This document shows positions 35,084-44,400 of a stretch of DNA of 64,000 nt, one piece after another. The stretch is from Sergeia podlipaevii. Lineage: Eukaryota > Euglenozoa > Kinetoplastea > Trypanosomatida > Trypanosomatidae. The DNA is taken from the NCBI GenBank assembly GCA_030849805.1, contig JASANZ010002268.1:86130-150129 (forward strand), read 5' to 3'. Positions within the stretch are counted from its first letter, which is position 1. The number at the start of each line of letters is the position of its first letter. The notes below the pieces were generated by a model, which saw only the letters and a program-made list of their open reading frames with translations, did not search any database and was not told where the DNA came from. The translations under genes were made by a program, and so were the position numbers.

Positions 35084-35781
35084 TCACACGTGATACTACT
35101 GATAAAAAAAAGGGGGAGAGGAAGAAGAAAAGCTGGAGGATTCACCAGCAGTGAACAATTCAGACGAGAACAACCAACTGAGATTAGATAAACTGCTTGG
35201 GTCAATCTGATACAATTGTGTCAGGATAGAAGAAGGGGAAAGAAAAAGAAGAAAAAAAAATACACGTGAGGTGAATTTTCAATTCTTCTAAGAATGTGCT
35301 AGGCAAAGTAGTACTCCCAAAAACCACGCTGTCCAGCGGTCTATAATACCTCCTATTACACACACAAAAAAAAACAATGTATGCTTGCTTTGCTTCCCTT
35401 TAAAATGTTTTTATTAAAAAGTATTTGAAAAAAAAAGAGCAATAAATAAATAAAAATGAGGCAATTTTAAAGAAAAAAAGGGAGGACAAGAGGTAACATC
35501 AGCAACAGTTGCCACACTTTTTTTTTTTGAAAAGATGAAATTTCCTTTTTTTTTTTGTTCGATCATACAACGATATCAAGACTCTTCACACACGACAACG
35601 CATACACAAGTGTAGACGGTAAGAAATATACCAACAATGCAAAAGAAAAAAGGGGGGTGGGCAAGCAACAAGGCTCTTCGGATATAAAAGCAATACCTAC
35701 AATTAGCGCATCAAGGTACTAAGCAACTGCCATCCCCATGAGATCCGCACGCGCACACTACACACACAAATGCACATTTCC
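35084..35781. other. Intergenic spacer
   Basis: AT-rich. Holds the SmD3 acceptor, an imperfect inverted repeat at 35207-35224 (16 of 18 positions symmetrical), and T-runs on the plus strand (about 35519-35530 and 35546-35557) that break the usual A-run bias. No gene supported. Confidence 0.65.
35099..35135 (-). promoter_or_regulatory. Predicted spliced-leader acceptor, SmD3 gene
   Basis: A long minus-strand pyrimidine tract (about 35104-35135) ends in ATCAG with the AG at 35100-35099, 15 nt before the SmD3 ATG. One of the clearest trans-splice signals here. Confidence 0.7.
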
Positions 35782-36480
35782 TTAGTATACGTGGTGGTGA
35801 ACCTTCGCAGCGGCGGCGGCAGCACGGTCAGATGGGTTCACAATCTGAAACACAATAGCAGCTGCAAAGGCTCCAATGAGCGGTGCAATCCAGTATACCC
35901 AGAAGAAGACAAGTGGGTGGCAATTGCCTCCGATGCAGGCAACGAGCTGCATGCCAGTCGCCACAGCCGGGTTAAAGGCTCCACTTGTGAAGCCACCCAC
36001 AGAAAAACCCGCCGAGGTCATCGTCATACCAATGGCAAACCCGTAGAAATCATTGCTGCGCTGCCTAGAGTAGCAGACGTGCATCACCACAGAGACAATC
36101 GCAAATGTATAGATGGCCTCGGTCAGCAAAGATCGCCACACAGAGAGAAATTCGGCTGTCACACTCGGCACAGGAATGTGCAGCCCAACAATCGCCGAGC
36201 AGTACAACGACGCTAGCACAGACGCACCTAACTGGGCAATCATATAGCAAATAAATCGTTTAAGAGATATCTTGCGATTGATAAAGACGGCAAAGGATAT
36301 GGCGGGGTTAAAGTGAGCACCGCTAATATATGAAAAGCAGAAGCTCATGGCTGCGAGCATAAAGCCAGTAGGCAGTGGTGCGAGATCGCCTACGCCGAGG
36401 AATGCTAAAGGGATAGTAAGAACATAAAGAAACGTGCCGATGAACTCGGCCAAGAGCTGACTAAAGAATTGCGACAGCAT
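35782..36480 (-). CDS. Aquaporin-like channel lacking the usual filter arginine
   Basis: 232 aa with six predicted membrane helices and two half-helices carrying NPA motifs, at residues 58-60 (HFNPAIS) and 170-172 (AFNPAVA). The N-terminal AEFIGTFLYV helix is typical of the MIP superfamily. In water and glycerol channels the residue after the second NPA is nearly always Arg, the anchor of the aromatic/arginine filter; here it is Val173. That predicts a wider or altered selectivity, as in some plant and protist aquaporin subfamilies. Trypanosomatid aquaporins occur at the plasma membrane, flagellum or acidocalcisome and take part in osmotic control; location is not evident here. Length is short but complete for the family. 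Call of MIP family is firm, substrate unknown. Confidence 0.9.
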   Translation of the reverse strand: MLSQFFSQLLAEFIGTFLYVLTIPLAFLGVGDLAPLPTGFMLAAMSFCFSYISGAHFNPAISFAVFINRKISLKRFICYMIAQLGASVLASLYCSAIVGLHIPVPSVTAEFLSVWRSLLTEAIYTFAIVSVVMHVCYSRQRSNDFYGFAIGMTMTSAGFSVGGFTSGAFNPAVATGMQLVACIGGNCHPLVFFWVYWIAPLIGAFAAAIVFQIVNPSDRAAAAAAKVHHHVY

Positions 36481-36799
36481 CGATATATTTGCAACTCAAT
36501 GTAACAATATATAACAAAGAAGATACCAACAAGCAACAACTGCAGCAAACTGCAGTCACTAAAGGAAGAAAGTAAGAAAAAAAGAGAAGTGAGAACAAAA
36601 AACAGGAAAACAAGCGTTTAACAAAAAAAAAAAAATGGAACCTCTTCCTTCCCCTCCCCGATAAAACCCATATGAAGTCATAGAAGAAGCACACAAAATA
36701 ATAAAATAGCATACCTAATGAACAATTTATTTTTTTCTCGTTGGTTTGTTGATTACGCAAACATTAAAATGAATCACCTTTCATGAGGTGCGTGGTTCG
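36481..36799. other. Short intergenic spacer
   Basis: AT-rich with an A-run near 36621-36633 and two CTGCAG hexamers about 10 bp apart near 36540-36555. Nothing else seen. Confidence 0.7.
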
Positions 36800-37591
36800 T
36801 CAGTTGGTGTTTGCTGAAGTGTTGTCTTCCTCATTCATCTCCTCGCCTCCCGCCACACAGCACATGGCAATAGTCCTCCAGTCACTGTTGAAGAAATCAG
36901 TGCTTGACTCCTCCTCCTGGGCGGCAGCCAAGAGAGCCTTCAGCTCCTGGGGGTACTCACGCTGCACTGCGCCAACCCAAAAAAAGCGAGATACCTCCGA
37001 CACGCCTAGCCAGTACCGCCACGCTGTGCACACATCCTCAGCATGCGTGAGGACATCCTCAATAGGTAGGTAAGAAAGTACTTCCAGCACCAGTGACGGG
37101 TCCTGATGCCAGGTGCGTGCCGAGGCGTTGCTCGGGCTAAACGCAGTAGCCATTGTCCCACTTGAAAGTGGGTCTGGGTGTGGCATTGTGGGAACTAAGA
37201 CCGTGCTTGCGTGCTGACGTCGATCCGAGGAGAGCTGTACCACTTCAGTGAGAGAAACCGCCAGCTGCTTAGCAAAGGCATCGACTACAGCGTCCTCCGT
37301 CAGCTGTGCCCGCTCCACCTCGCGCACCCCCGCCAGACCGCTAAGCTCCACTTGTCCAGCAACCCCATCGACCGCTCGGCACACCTCTAATGCCTCTTTC
37401 AAGGCATTGTCTAGCTGCAGGCGAGCATCGTCAAGGGCAGTGCGGATGTCCTTGTCGAAGATGTACGCGTGCATAAGAGCAAACGAGTCACGCGCTTCTG
37501 ACGTAGATGTCTTCAAGTACGTCCTAAATAGCCTCGGGAGTTCATCCACCACAGAGTTGCTGTGTGAACTATGAGAGATACCATCGCTCAT
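36800..37591 (-). CDS. F-box protein
   Basis: 263 aa from the ATG at 37591. The N-terminal 160 residues are mainly helical with no family recognised. An F-box-like motif covers about 163-208: 'LVLEVLSYLPIEDV' (first helix), 'VCTAWRYWL' (second helix) and 'SRFFWVGAVQREYP' (closing part). This matches the consensus of leading hydrophobics with LP, then V-C-x-x-W and a final W. F-box proteins bind Skp1 and bring substrates to SCF ubiquitin ligases. No substrate-binding repeats (WD40, LRR, Kelch) are present, so targets are unknown. The C-terminus ends in an acidic EEMNEED tail. A CT/AG-rich and TA-repeat stretch lies immediately upstream. Confidence 0.7.
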   Translation of the reverse strand: MSDGISHSSHSNSVVDELPRLFRTYLKTSTSEARDSFALMHAYIFDKDIRTALDDARLQLDNALKEALEVCRAVDGVAGQVELSGLAGVREVERAQLTEDAVVDAFAKQLAVSLTEVVQLSSDRRQHASTVLVPTMPHPDPLSSGTMATAFSPSNASARTWHQDPSLVLEVLSYLPIEDVLTHAEDVCTAWRYWLGVSEVSRFFWVGAVQREYPQELKALLAAAQEEESSTDFFNSDWRTIAMCCVAGGEEMNEEDNTSANTN

Positions 37592-38021
37592 CACTCTCTC
37601 TCTTGCTATATATATATATATATATATATATGTCTTTTAATGCGCAATTTACTATTCTATGCGTAAGTTATCTGATATGTCTCTCAGCAAAAAATCCACG
37701 TCACACAGCTATCAGGAAAAGAAAAAAAAAAAACGACAGAAAAAAAACATCAACAAAATCATTGGCAATGAGTAAGATGAAAGCCACCACAACGTAAGGA
37801 CATTCTCCTTTTTTTTTCAATTTCTTCAACCCTAGATCGTATCGCAAATAAAAAAAAGAAAAAAAAAACGATGCAATGCGGATCATCCTCCACACACACC
37901 ACCACCATCACAAAAAAAAAAAGAAATGAACCTTCTTTGTCCCTTCTAACACAACGCATTTCAAATGTACAATCATTATACAACCGCGTATATATATATA
38001 TATGCATTCACTGACGCACTA
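37592..38021. other. Intergenic spacer with TA repeat
   Basis: Starts with a TA dinucleotide run (37607-37631) right before the F-box gene. Further A-runs near 37720, 37853 and 37910, and a second short TA run near 37990-38002. No gene supported. Confidence 0.7.
37607..37631. repeat. TA dinucleotide repeat
   Basis: About 12 TA units, 16 bp upstream of the F-box gene start. It separates the ATG from any pyrimidine tract, so the acceptor is probably inside or close to it. Confidence 0.9.
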
Positions 38022-38738
38022 TCATTTCACCTCGCGTCGCTGCTGATTCTCCAGTTCCTTCACAGCCTCCCTATACACCCGATCCGCTCTAGGACCCCCA
38101 GCCTCCAGATCCTCTATCATGCGCCGCAGCCAGTCATTCTCTTGCTTTCGCACCGCAAGTCGCCTGCCAAGCGCGTCTAGCTGCATTTGTCGGCGCAAGT
38201 GGACGTTGGCTTTGTGCGCCGCACTCCGCATGCCAGACGGGGCTCTCTGCACCTTCTGAGGCTCCACGCATGTGGCCACTGATGCTGAAGCAATACCGAG
38301 AGCAAGAGGCGAGGCGGCGGCGGATGGTGTAGCAGCAGAAGCCGCCACATCACCAGCAGCAGCGACCGCTGCTCGCTTGCTTTTTATAGCTTTCTTCAGT
38401 TCCGCGTGGCGATGCCGGGCCTGCAACTCCAAATCTCGAAGTCTGGCCTCTTTTTGCGAGATACGGGATTGTGTTTCGACTGATGACTTCGCTGCTTCCT
38501 CGCTGATGGCAAGTGCGGCTTCTGCGCTCCCAAGACAGGCCTGCAGCGCTGATGTGCACGTCACACTCTTTGAAGCAGCCGTTCTGAAAGCTTCTGTCTC
38601 ACTGTTGAGAAGCTGAAACAGCAAGGCCGACAGTTGTGCATCTCTGTGTGAAAGAAGAGACTCGCACAGACGTGTGAGAAGCGCCAGCTGTGCCTCTAGC
38701 AGCGCTGTGTCATTCCTGAGAGATAGTGGCGCGCTCAT
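38022..38738 (-). CDS. Coiled-coil protein of unknown function
   Basis: 238 aa from the ATG at 38738. The frame opens further upstream (to 38891) but that part resembles spacer and I prefer MSAPLSL as the start. The protein is almost entirely helical. Heptad-like stretches cover about 1-40 and 90-150 (LRDLELQARHRHAELKKAIKSKR). An Ala/Ser-rich hinge lies about 150-185, and another coil about 195-235 (RRLAVRKQENDWLRRMIEDLE). There are no membrane segments or catalytic motifs. Such proteins are common in the trypanosomatid cytoskeleton and kinetochore, but nothing in the sequence decides. Confidence 0.7.
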   Translation of the reverse strand: MSAPLSLRNDTALLEAQLALLTRLCESLLSHRDAQLSALLFQLLNSETEAFRTAASKSVTCTSALQACLGSAEAALAISEEAAKSSVETQSRISQKEARLRDLELQARHRHAELKKAIKSKRAAVAAAGDVAASAATPSAAASPLALGIASASVATCVEPQKVQRAPSGMRSAAHKANVHLRRQMQLDALGRRLAVRKQENDWLRRMIEDLEAGGPRADRVYREAVKELENQQRREVK

Positions 38739-39132
38739 GGAGAAATATGTTATTTTTTGCTGTTGTTGTTTTATTCTATCCTCTACAACACCTTGTTTTG
38801 TAGTGGGAAGAAGCGTATACATCCGCATTTGAAAGAAAGCACAGTAAGAAGGCAGGTAAAGTTGAAGTTGTAGAATGCAGAGCGGTCCCATTTTTTTTTT
38901 TTGAAAAGGAAAGACGTGGGCCCTTAGAATAACAATGTTACAAAAAAAAAAAATCGTTGCTCAACCATATCTACAAACAATGTTAAAGAAAAAAAAACAG
39001 TGTGATATTGTTGTATCGCAATGTGCTCAGCAAGATATGACAGAGCAGATAGATGGGGAACCGCAGCCTGTACCTCTCCCTCTCTTCCCGTCCTTTCATA
39101 CATCTTCCTTCCGCAGTCCTCTCATCCGCACA
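38739..39132. other. Intergenic spacer
   Basis: Contains A-runs near 38941-38953 and 38987-38997, and a plus-strand T-run at 38891-38902. No gene or RNA recognised. Confidence 0.65.
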
Positions 39133-40026
39133 TCACTGCTCGAAGCGCATAGAGTAAGAGCCAGATTGAGGATCCTTATCAAACTTAAAGTTATCCGTTG
39201 AAAGCCCAAACATACCCAAAAAGCGATTGCCAAGGTTCTTGAGCTCGCCCATCATCTTCTTCATCTCTTCGTCAACCTTCGTCTTGGCGTGGGCCTTGCG
39301 GGCAGCACCCGCAGTGTCCAGCACGCCACCGAGCTTCTCGTAGTTCTCATAGTCTCCGTACGCATTGGACCACTTCTCGAGTTCATAGTACGTATCAGCG
39401 CGGCGCAAGTATGCCTTCTGATACGCATTGTCGTGCCGCAGAGCCTCACTGAGAAACGTCACGGCCTCGTCTAGCCGTTGCAGTTTCATGAAACACAGTC
39501 CCGCGTTGCAGTAGCACTGCGCTGTTAGCGTGTAGTCGATACCACTCATGTCCTCCACCTCATCGACCTTAGACTCACTCTCACTTGATTCTACTTTCTC
39601 AGCAGCAGTAGGGGCATCGACTGTAGACGGCTTGCTGCTGTCGTTATCACTGCTAGTAGTAGTAGTAATGTTCTGCTCCGCAGCAGCGGCTGGCAAAGGG
39701 TGAGATGCTGGTTGTGGCTTCTTAGGGGCATACAAGATAGCCTTGCGGTACTCAGTGAGTGCCTCGGCCATCTTGCCAGACGCAAAAAGCGTGTTGCCAA
39801 CTGCCTTCAGCTTTGCACACTCCTCAATATTGGTCTCCTCTTCCTCCTCTTCCTCCTCTTCGACTACTGCCTCTACGCGGTTCTCGCCGTCAATCTCAGC
39901 TGGTGCTGCATGCACGCTGGCGTGTTGCTGCTCTTGATGTGACCCTGGCGCCGCAACAGGAGCAGCAGGCGGTGGGACCTGAAGCTCATCATCAGAAGTG
40001 GGAAGCTCTTCAATAATACCAGGCAT
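39133..40026 (-). CDS. TTC1: TTC1-like TPR protein
   Basis: 297 aa. The acidic N-terminus (an eight-Glu run near residues 56-63) is followed by a first TPR (about 70-102, 'KAVGNTLFASGKMAEALTEYRKAI'). Then comes a Ser/Thr/Glu linker with low complexity (about 105-155), and two more TPRs (about 163-230). The C-terminal 45 residues ('GELKNLGNRFLGMFGLSTDNFKFDKDP' region ending SGSYSMRF) closely match the tail of animal TTC1 as I recall it; that tail is specific to TTC1, not a general TPR feature. TTC1 is a cytosolic adaptor reported to bind Hsp70/Hsp90 and small GTPases. The inserted linker between the first and second TPR is unusual. Confidence 0.85.
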   Translation of the reverse strand: MPGIIEELPTSDDELQVPPPAAPVAAPGSHQEQQHASVHAAPAEIDGENRVEAVVEEEEEEEEETNIEECAKLKAVGNTLFASGKMAEALTEYRKAILYAPKKPQPASHPLPAAAAEQNITTTTSSDNDSSKPSTVDAPTAAEKVESSESESKVDEVEDMSGIDYTLTAQCYCNAGLCFMKLQRLDEAVTFLSEALRHDNAYQKAYLRRADTYYELEKWSNAYGDYENYEKLGGVLDTAGAARKAHAKTKVDEEMKKMMGELKNLGNRFLGMFGLSTDNFKFDKDPQSGSYSMRFEQ

Positions 40027-40701
40027 ACGTGAAAATATGCAAGGAGAAATAATAAAAAAGAATAGTAATAATAATATAAAATGATGATAAGAGATGAAAG
40101 CAATGAGTGCGTGAGTGCGTGAGTGAGTATAATTAATTTTCCGAGAGATATCTCCGGACTCCCCCTTTCAAAGGTTCTTCATACAGAATGAAGGTGGGTG
40201 TAATATGATGTGGAGTGTAACAACAAAGGAAGCAGAAAAAAAAAGGAAAAAAGAAAAAAAAGAAAAAGAAATATGATGAAATGACAGTGAGAGAAAAAAA
40301 GATAGCACATTTTCCTTTTTATTATCATTTCAAGGCCACAGTGCCATGAAAGAGAGTTGTAGCAGGAGCATGTTCCACACCATGGCACCTTCTTTCCTTC
40401 ACTCGTCTCAAATAAAAAAATGCGGCACGCGCTTCTTTCACATTCTTATTTTAAAGGAAGGAGGGAAAAATAATGTTTCTTAATCCAATAGATTTCTCCT
40501 ATCCAGCAGCACAGGTACTCAACCCACTACCACCCACAATAGTAAACAACCACAGAAAAAAAAAAAAATGATATAACGTAGGCAGTCTAAACCACTCTGC
40601 GTCGCACTCGTGTCATGCGAAAGAACAATCCAAGCAAATTGGCCTCCTGTGCATATATGGGGAGAAGGACAAGGAGAGAGACACATGCGCGTTCATACCC
40701 G
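40027..40701. other. Intergenic spacer
   Basis: AT-rich with AAT-type repeats near 40050-40080, a short GTGCGTGA repeat near 40107-40127 and A-rich tracts near 40234-40272 and 40555-40568. No gene supported. Confidence 0.7.
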
Positions 40702-41271
40702 TTACACAAAGAAGTTCGCAAGCACGACGGCCTTGAGATGAAACTTATGATTGACATGACGGCCAGCACAGTACATCACACGCGACCCCAGAGGCACACG
40801 CTGATCGTTCATGATAATGCAAGTATTCCGGTCAAAGTTGGTCTGTAGTCCACTCATGCGTGTGTTGGTCTGCCGCCTTGTGAAGAGGCATACCCAGTAC
40901 ACATTACCTGGCTTCACCCTATGTCGGCTCACCTCACCACCACCTGCGCCACGGAAGCGCTGCACTGACACGCGATGCGCTACGGCAGGGAAGACACGGC
41001 AGTGAGCAAAGCGTTCTGCTGTGGCACGGGAGATGAGGCGCACGTGCTTGCAGTTGGTGTTGTCCACACAGTGCAGCTTCACTTGATCGCTGAACGGGAC
41101 GCCTGTCCCGTAGCCTTCAGCGCCGGAGCCCCAGCGAGTGCGGTAAGAGCCCTTACGCCTAATGATCAGGTTGTGACGGAACCAGCTCTTGCTAACGGGG
41201 TTGCCAGCTGGAAGCTTAGCCGCAGCGTCCGTGGTCGTCGGCGCCAAGCGAGTGCCGATCCAACGGAACAT
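40702..41271 (-). CDS. Mitochondrial large-subunit ribosomal protein uL14m
   Basis: 189 aa from the ATG at 41271. A mitochondrial-type basic N-terminus (MFRWIGTRLAP) precedes a uL14 fold. 'VPFSDQVKLHCVDNTNCKHVRLI' (about 60-82) corresponds to the first strands of bacterial L14, where V-D-N-S-G is typical. 'NFDRNTCIIMNDQRVPLGSRV' (about 145-165) matches the L14 'RFDGN..VLLN....PIGTRI' signature. A central 'VSRHRVKPGNVYWVCLFTRR' strand fits L14's 'KKGDVLKAVVVRTKK'. The protein sits in the mitochondrial large subunit near the GTPase-factor site and an intersubunit bridge. An earlier in-frame ATG (41316) lies upstream of the predicted acceptor, so it is excluded. Confidence 0.82.
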   Translation of the reverse strand: MFRWIGTRLAPTTTDAAAKLPAGNPVSKSWFRHNLIIRRKGSYRTRWGSGAEGYGTGVPFSDQVKLHCVDNTNCKHVRLISRATAERFAHCRVFPAVAHRVSVQRFRGAGGGEVSRHRVKPGNVYWVCLFTRRQTNTRMSGLQTNFDRNTCIIMNDQRVPLGSRVMYCAGRHVNHKFHLKAVVLANFFV

Positions 41272-41293
41272 AATATATATATTCCCAAAATTG

Positions 41294-41313
41294 CTAAAGA
41301 GAAAGAAGAGACC
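41294..41313 (-). promoter_or_regulatory. Predicted spliced-leader acceptor, uL14m gene
   Basis: Minus-strand T/C tract (about 41297-41313) ends in TTTAG; the AG is 41295-41294, giving a 22-nt 5' UTR. Confidence 0.6.
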
Positions 41314-41603
41314 CACTAATAGTGCGCCAGTTGTAAAGACGGTGATGTATGTGCGTGTGTCTAGCCCCTCCTATTGAGAGAGAAACGGAAGGAAGACACA
41401 AAGATTCCCTCTTTGTGTTTCAATGATATATACTTTTTCTGAATATCCGCACTCCAATCTCTGCTATTTATATAGCTCTACAAACAATAATAATAATAAC
41501 AGAAGGAGACAATACATGAAAAAAGAAATATAGAAATATAGGGAGTACAGCGTTGGCAAAGCTATTGTGGCAAAGGAGAAAAAAAAAAAGAGTTCACAGA
41601 ATT

Positions 41604-41623
41604 GCCGCCAACGCGTTGGCGGC
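41604..41623. repeat. Perfect 20-bp palindrome
   Basis: GCCGCCAACG followed immediately by its exact reverse complement CGTTGGCGGC. It is GC-rich in an AT-rich spacer and next to an A-run. It could form a tight hairpin in the 3' UTR of the gene at 42220-42816, or bind a dimeric protein. Confidence 0.85.
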
Positions 41624-42219
41624 TCAGGGAAAAAAAAAAATGTCGAAAATATTGCTTTCCAAAACTTTTCTTTACAAAAGAGCAAAACAATCCTCTAATC
41701 TCGAGCAAAAAAAAAAAAAGAAAAAGAACCAAAAACTATGATAACAAGAAAAACCAGAATGGTGTTGCTCATTAAATACACACATGCTACTACCACACAT
41801 AAATATGTAAAGTTCCCCAAAAAAAAAGCTACTAGCAGATGAAGATACGCCCACAAACCTTCACCAGTCGAGAGTAGGGGGTAATGCCAAGCAAGGTATT
41901 TAAAGTGAGAGAAGAAAAAAGAAGGACAAGCTTGCAGTCCAGTCTCCCTTCATATACCTGCAACATTTTAACGATTGCCCCTCCTGCACATCGCTACTTT
42001 TCTGTGGTTTGTCGTGCAAACGACAGGTACAACAAGAAAAGTGCTCCCCCCCCCCCCCCCACACACAACAGAATACATATATATGAAAAGTTATACTTTC
42101 TTAAAGTCAAAATAGATAAATAAATAAAACCGATAGGCAAAAGCACACGCCTTCTCCTGCGCTCGCCCATACACACATTTATATAATGCAGAGACAACTG
42201 TTTGCGTATATGTGTGCGT

Positions 42220-42816
42220 TTAGGAGTTCAGTTGATCTGTGTCAGGCCTCCCGCGAAAGATCAGGTCAGGAGGCTCGCCCGCTGATTGCGCAGTCATCAC
42301 CTTATGATATCCATCGTGCTGCGCCTTCTTCAAGCGGACAAGCTTCTCTACCGTATCATCCATATTTCCACCCACTTCCTTCCTCAACTCCTCCTTTCTT
42401 CTCTGGAAGTCGATGACCGCTCTGTGCTCCCAAGAAGACTCTAAAGGAACCTCGCTCTCTGTCGCCAAGGTGGATACAGTGTTGCCATAAATATAATTCT
42501 TTGTGCGCATGTAAGGATAGGGGTCAATACCCTTTTCCAAGCACATGCGCACCCTTTCCGCCTCCTTCTCCCAACGCTTGTCGCAGGAAATGTATGGCTT
42601 CAAGATGGGATAAGAAACAATCGGCACAATGGTGATCACGCAAGACGATAAGAGAACAATCACCCATGGGGCTTCCATGCCAACGCGATTGGTTAACCTC
42701 TTTAGTGGATCTACAACTGTGTATATGACGCCGGAGCAGCTGTCCGCTGCACGTCTCATCGCGTGCACTACATTTGTTGTGAGCCTCATCTTTACCCGTT
42801 GGTACGACACCGACAT
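42220..42816 (-). CDS. Single-TM protein of unknown function
   Basis: 198 aa, not recognised. A basic amphipathic N-terminus (residues 1-45, with no acidic residue until about D25) precedes one membrane segment (about 49-72). A charged, mostly helical C-terminal part follows (RWEKEAERVRMCLEKG, DFQRRKEELRKEV). The layout fits a mitochondrial inner-membrane subunit with the C-terminus soluble, but this is only suggestive. An alternative start is Met10. No Cys pairs, catalytic motif or glycosylation pattern is evident. Confidence 0.7.
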   Translation of the reverse strand: MSVSYQRVKMRLTTNVVHAMRRAADSCSGVIYTVVDPLKRLTNRVGMEAPWVIVLLSSCVITIVPIVSYPILKPYISCDKRWEKEAERVRMCLEKGIDPYPYMRTKNYIYGNTVSTLATESEVPLESSWEHRAVIDFQRRKEELRKEVGGNMDDTVEKLVRLKKAQHDGYHKVMTAQSAGEPPDLIFRGRPDTDQLNS

Positions 42817-43284
42817 GGATTAAAGGGAATAAAATTTGTGGGAGTATGAGGCTTAAGAGAGATAAGGGAGAGGGAGGCCCTTGTATCAAATATATATCCC
42901 CTTGTAAAATGATCAGGATGCTATGAGAGAAAGTACGGCAAAGATGAGCAGCGGCCTACTACAATTTCGAACACTACTATATAAATGAAGGAAGGGTACA
43001 CTGATGATAATGATAAGGTAACACATAAGAAATTGTCAATAAATGACCAAAAGTAAAATAATAAAAAAGAAGAAGCCGGTTAAACCGCATATGCGCAGTT
43101 GTCTGAGAGCATAACGAACAGTAATCACATTAAACGCATACAAAGTGCTCATGTTTTTTGTTTAAAAAAAAAGGATAATAGTATTCGTGTGAAGAAAGCA
43201 TTATACACACATATACAGAGCCCAATAACATCGCAATGCTTAATACGATGCGACCCCTCCCCCCTCCCATATTCTTCCTTAGTA
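42817..43284. other. Intergenic spacer
   Basis: AT-rich, with a small perfect inverted repeat at 43077-43087 (CGGTT-A-AACCG) and a C-rich stretch near 43257-43267. No gene supported. Confidence 0.7.
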
Positions 43285-44400
43285 TCAAAAGCCGTATTTG
43301 AGAAACCTGGACACTCTAGCATCATCTACTTCAGTAAGCACCCCAGTCCTCACCACAGGCGTCACGTAGTCAAGGATAACTTCCTCAGATGCAGTCAGGT
43401 CGCGCGTCAGAGTCACGCATACACAGTACTGTTGTCCGTGCTGCTCTAGCACACTCTTGCCTACATCCAAGGGGCCGCCAACACACTGGCCCTTCGTCAT
43501 CGCCTCATCAAGCAGCCACTGTGCATACCACTGTGGAAGATCCTCCGCATCCACCGCCACCTCAATCCTTGCATTCGTCGCACGCCCAGCGCCATCGTCA
43601 CAGTTGATGAGATCAACAAATGGGACTACACCCAGCTCAATATTGCCGCAGCTGCCGCCTCCGCGTACCGCCCCCTCTTGCTCCTCCACCCCCTTCTCTG
43701 GAGACCTCGCAGCAGGCCAGCACGTAGGAAGTAAAGAACCTCGAGAAAGTAGTACTTCCACAGCCCAAGAAAAGTTTGCGAAGCACGGAGCCATGCGCTG
43801 CTTCGCCAGTGTTGCGTACACACCACGTTTTTCCTCCTCCATGCGACTGCGTGCTCTCTTCAGAAATGGAGCACAAAGACTGTGCTGAGCTCGACACTGC
43901 CGCGCAACATCCTCCTCACTTGTCCGAAAATCCTCTGGTGAAGGCAGACTGCGTACCCATCCCCACAGCGGTGAGAAGCTCCTATGCCGCTCAAGTGCCA
44001 CGCGCCAGCACCACTCCCCCCACTCGCTTCCGCGTTCGCAACCGGCCAAGTACGTGATGATGCCCGAATCAAAGGCAGACAAAGCGGTACCATCCTCCAA
44101 GGCGGTAAGGGGAGGAGGAGAAGAAGTGCACATGGAGCCGCTACCACTCTCCTGGCTCGCTAGATTCAAGAAAGAACTTTTTGTCCCCACTTTAGAAAGC
44201 ACCGATGTGGCACAAACACGATGTGAAGGAACAACAAAAAGCGTAGTGCCAGCATCGCACGCGTCACGGACGTACACGCCCACACCGACCCCCGCATCTC
44301 GCTTCTCAATAAGAGTGGTAGGGTGCACCCCAATAGAATGCAAAATTGCGTAGGTGGAGAGAAACTCCGCAAGCTTCGCGGATCGAGTACCACTACGCAT
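43285..44400 (-). CDS. SET-domain lysine methyltransferase (SETD3/SETD6/LSMT type)
   Basis: 371 aa. The domain is split as in Rubisco-LSMT relatives. An N-terminal 'DAGVGVGVYVRDACDAGTTLFVVP' strand (about 34-57) matches the G-x-G-x-x-A start of SET. A long helical insert (iSET, about 100-215) comes next. The 'GVVPFVDLINCDD' segment (about 257-269) is the cofactor-binding region, where the usual N-H is N-C. The closing 'SEEVILDYVTP' (about 340-350) matches G/S-E-E-V-x-I-x-Y. Family members methylate Lys or His of non-histone proteins such as actin or ribosomal proteins. No Rubisco exists here, and the substrate is unknown. The H-to-C change and L-D-Y in place of I-N-Y deserve attention. Confidence 0.75.
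   Translation of the reverse strand: MRSGTRSAKLAEFLSTYAILHSIGVHPTTLIEKRDAGVGVGVYVRDACDAGTTLFVVPSHRVCATSVLSKVGTKSSFLNLASQESGSGSMCTSSPPPLTALEDGTALSAFDSGIITYLAGCERGSEWGEWCWRVALERHRSFSPLWGWVRSLPSPEDFRTSEEDVARQCRAQHSLCAPFLKRARSRMEEEKRGVYATLAKQRMAPCFANFSWAVEVLLSRGSLLPTCWPAARSPEKGVEEQEGAVRGGGSCGNIELGVVPFVDLINCDDGAGRATNARIEVAVDAEDLPQWYAQWLLDEAMTKGQCVGGPLDVGKSVLEQHGQQYCVCVTLTRDLTASEEVILDYVTPVVRTGVLTEVDDARVSRFLKYGF

Larger units (their letters stand above)
41272..42219. other. Intergenic spacer with palindrome
   Basis: AT-rich. Holds a perfect 20-bp GC-rich palindrome at 41604-41623, a 15-C run at 42046-42060, and A-runs near 41630 and 41707-41719. No gene supported. Confidence 0.65.
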
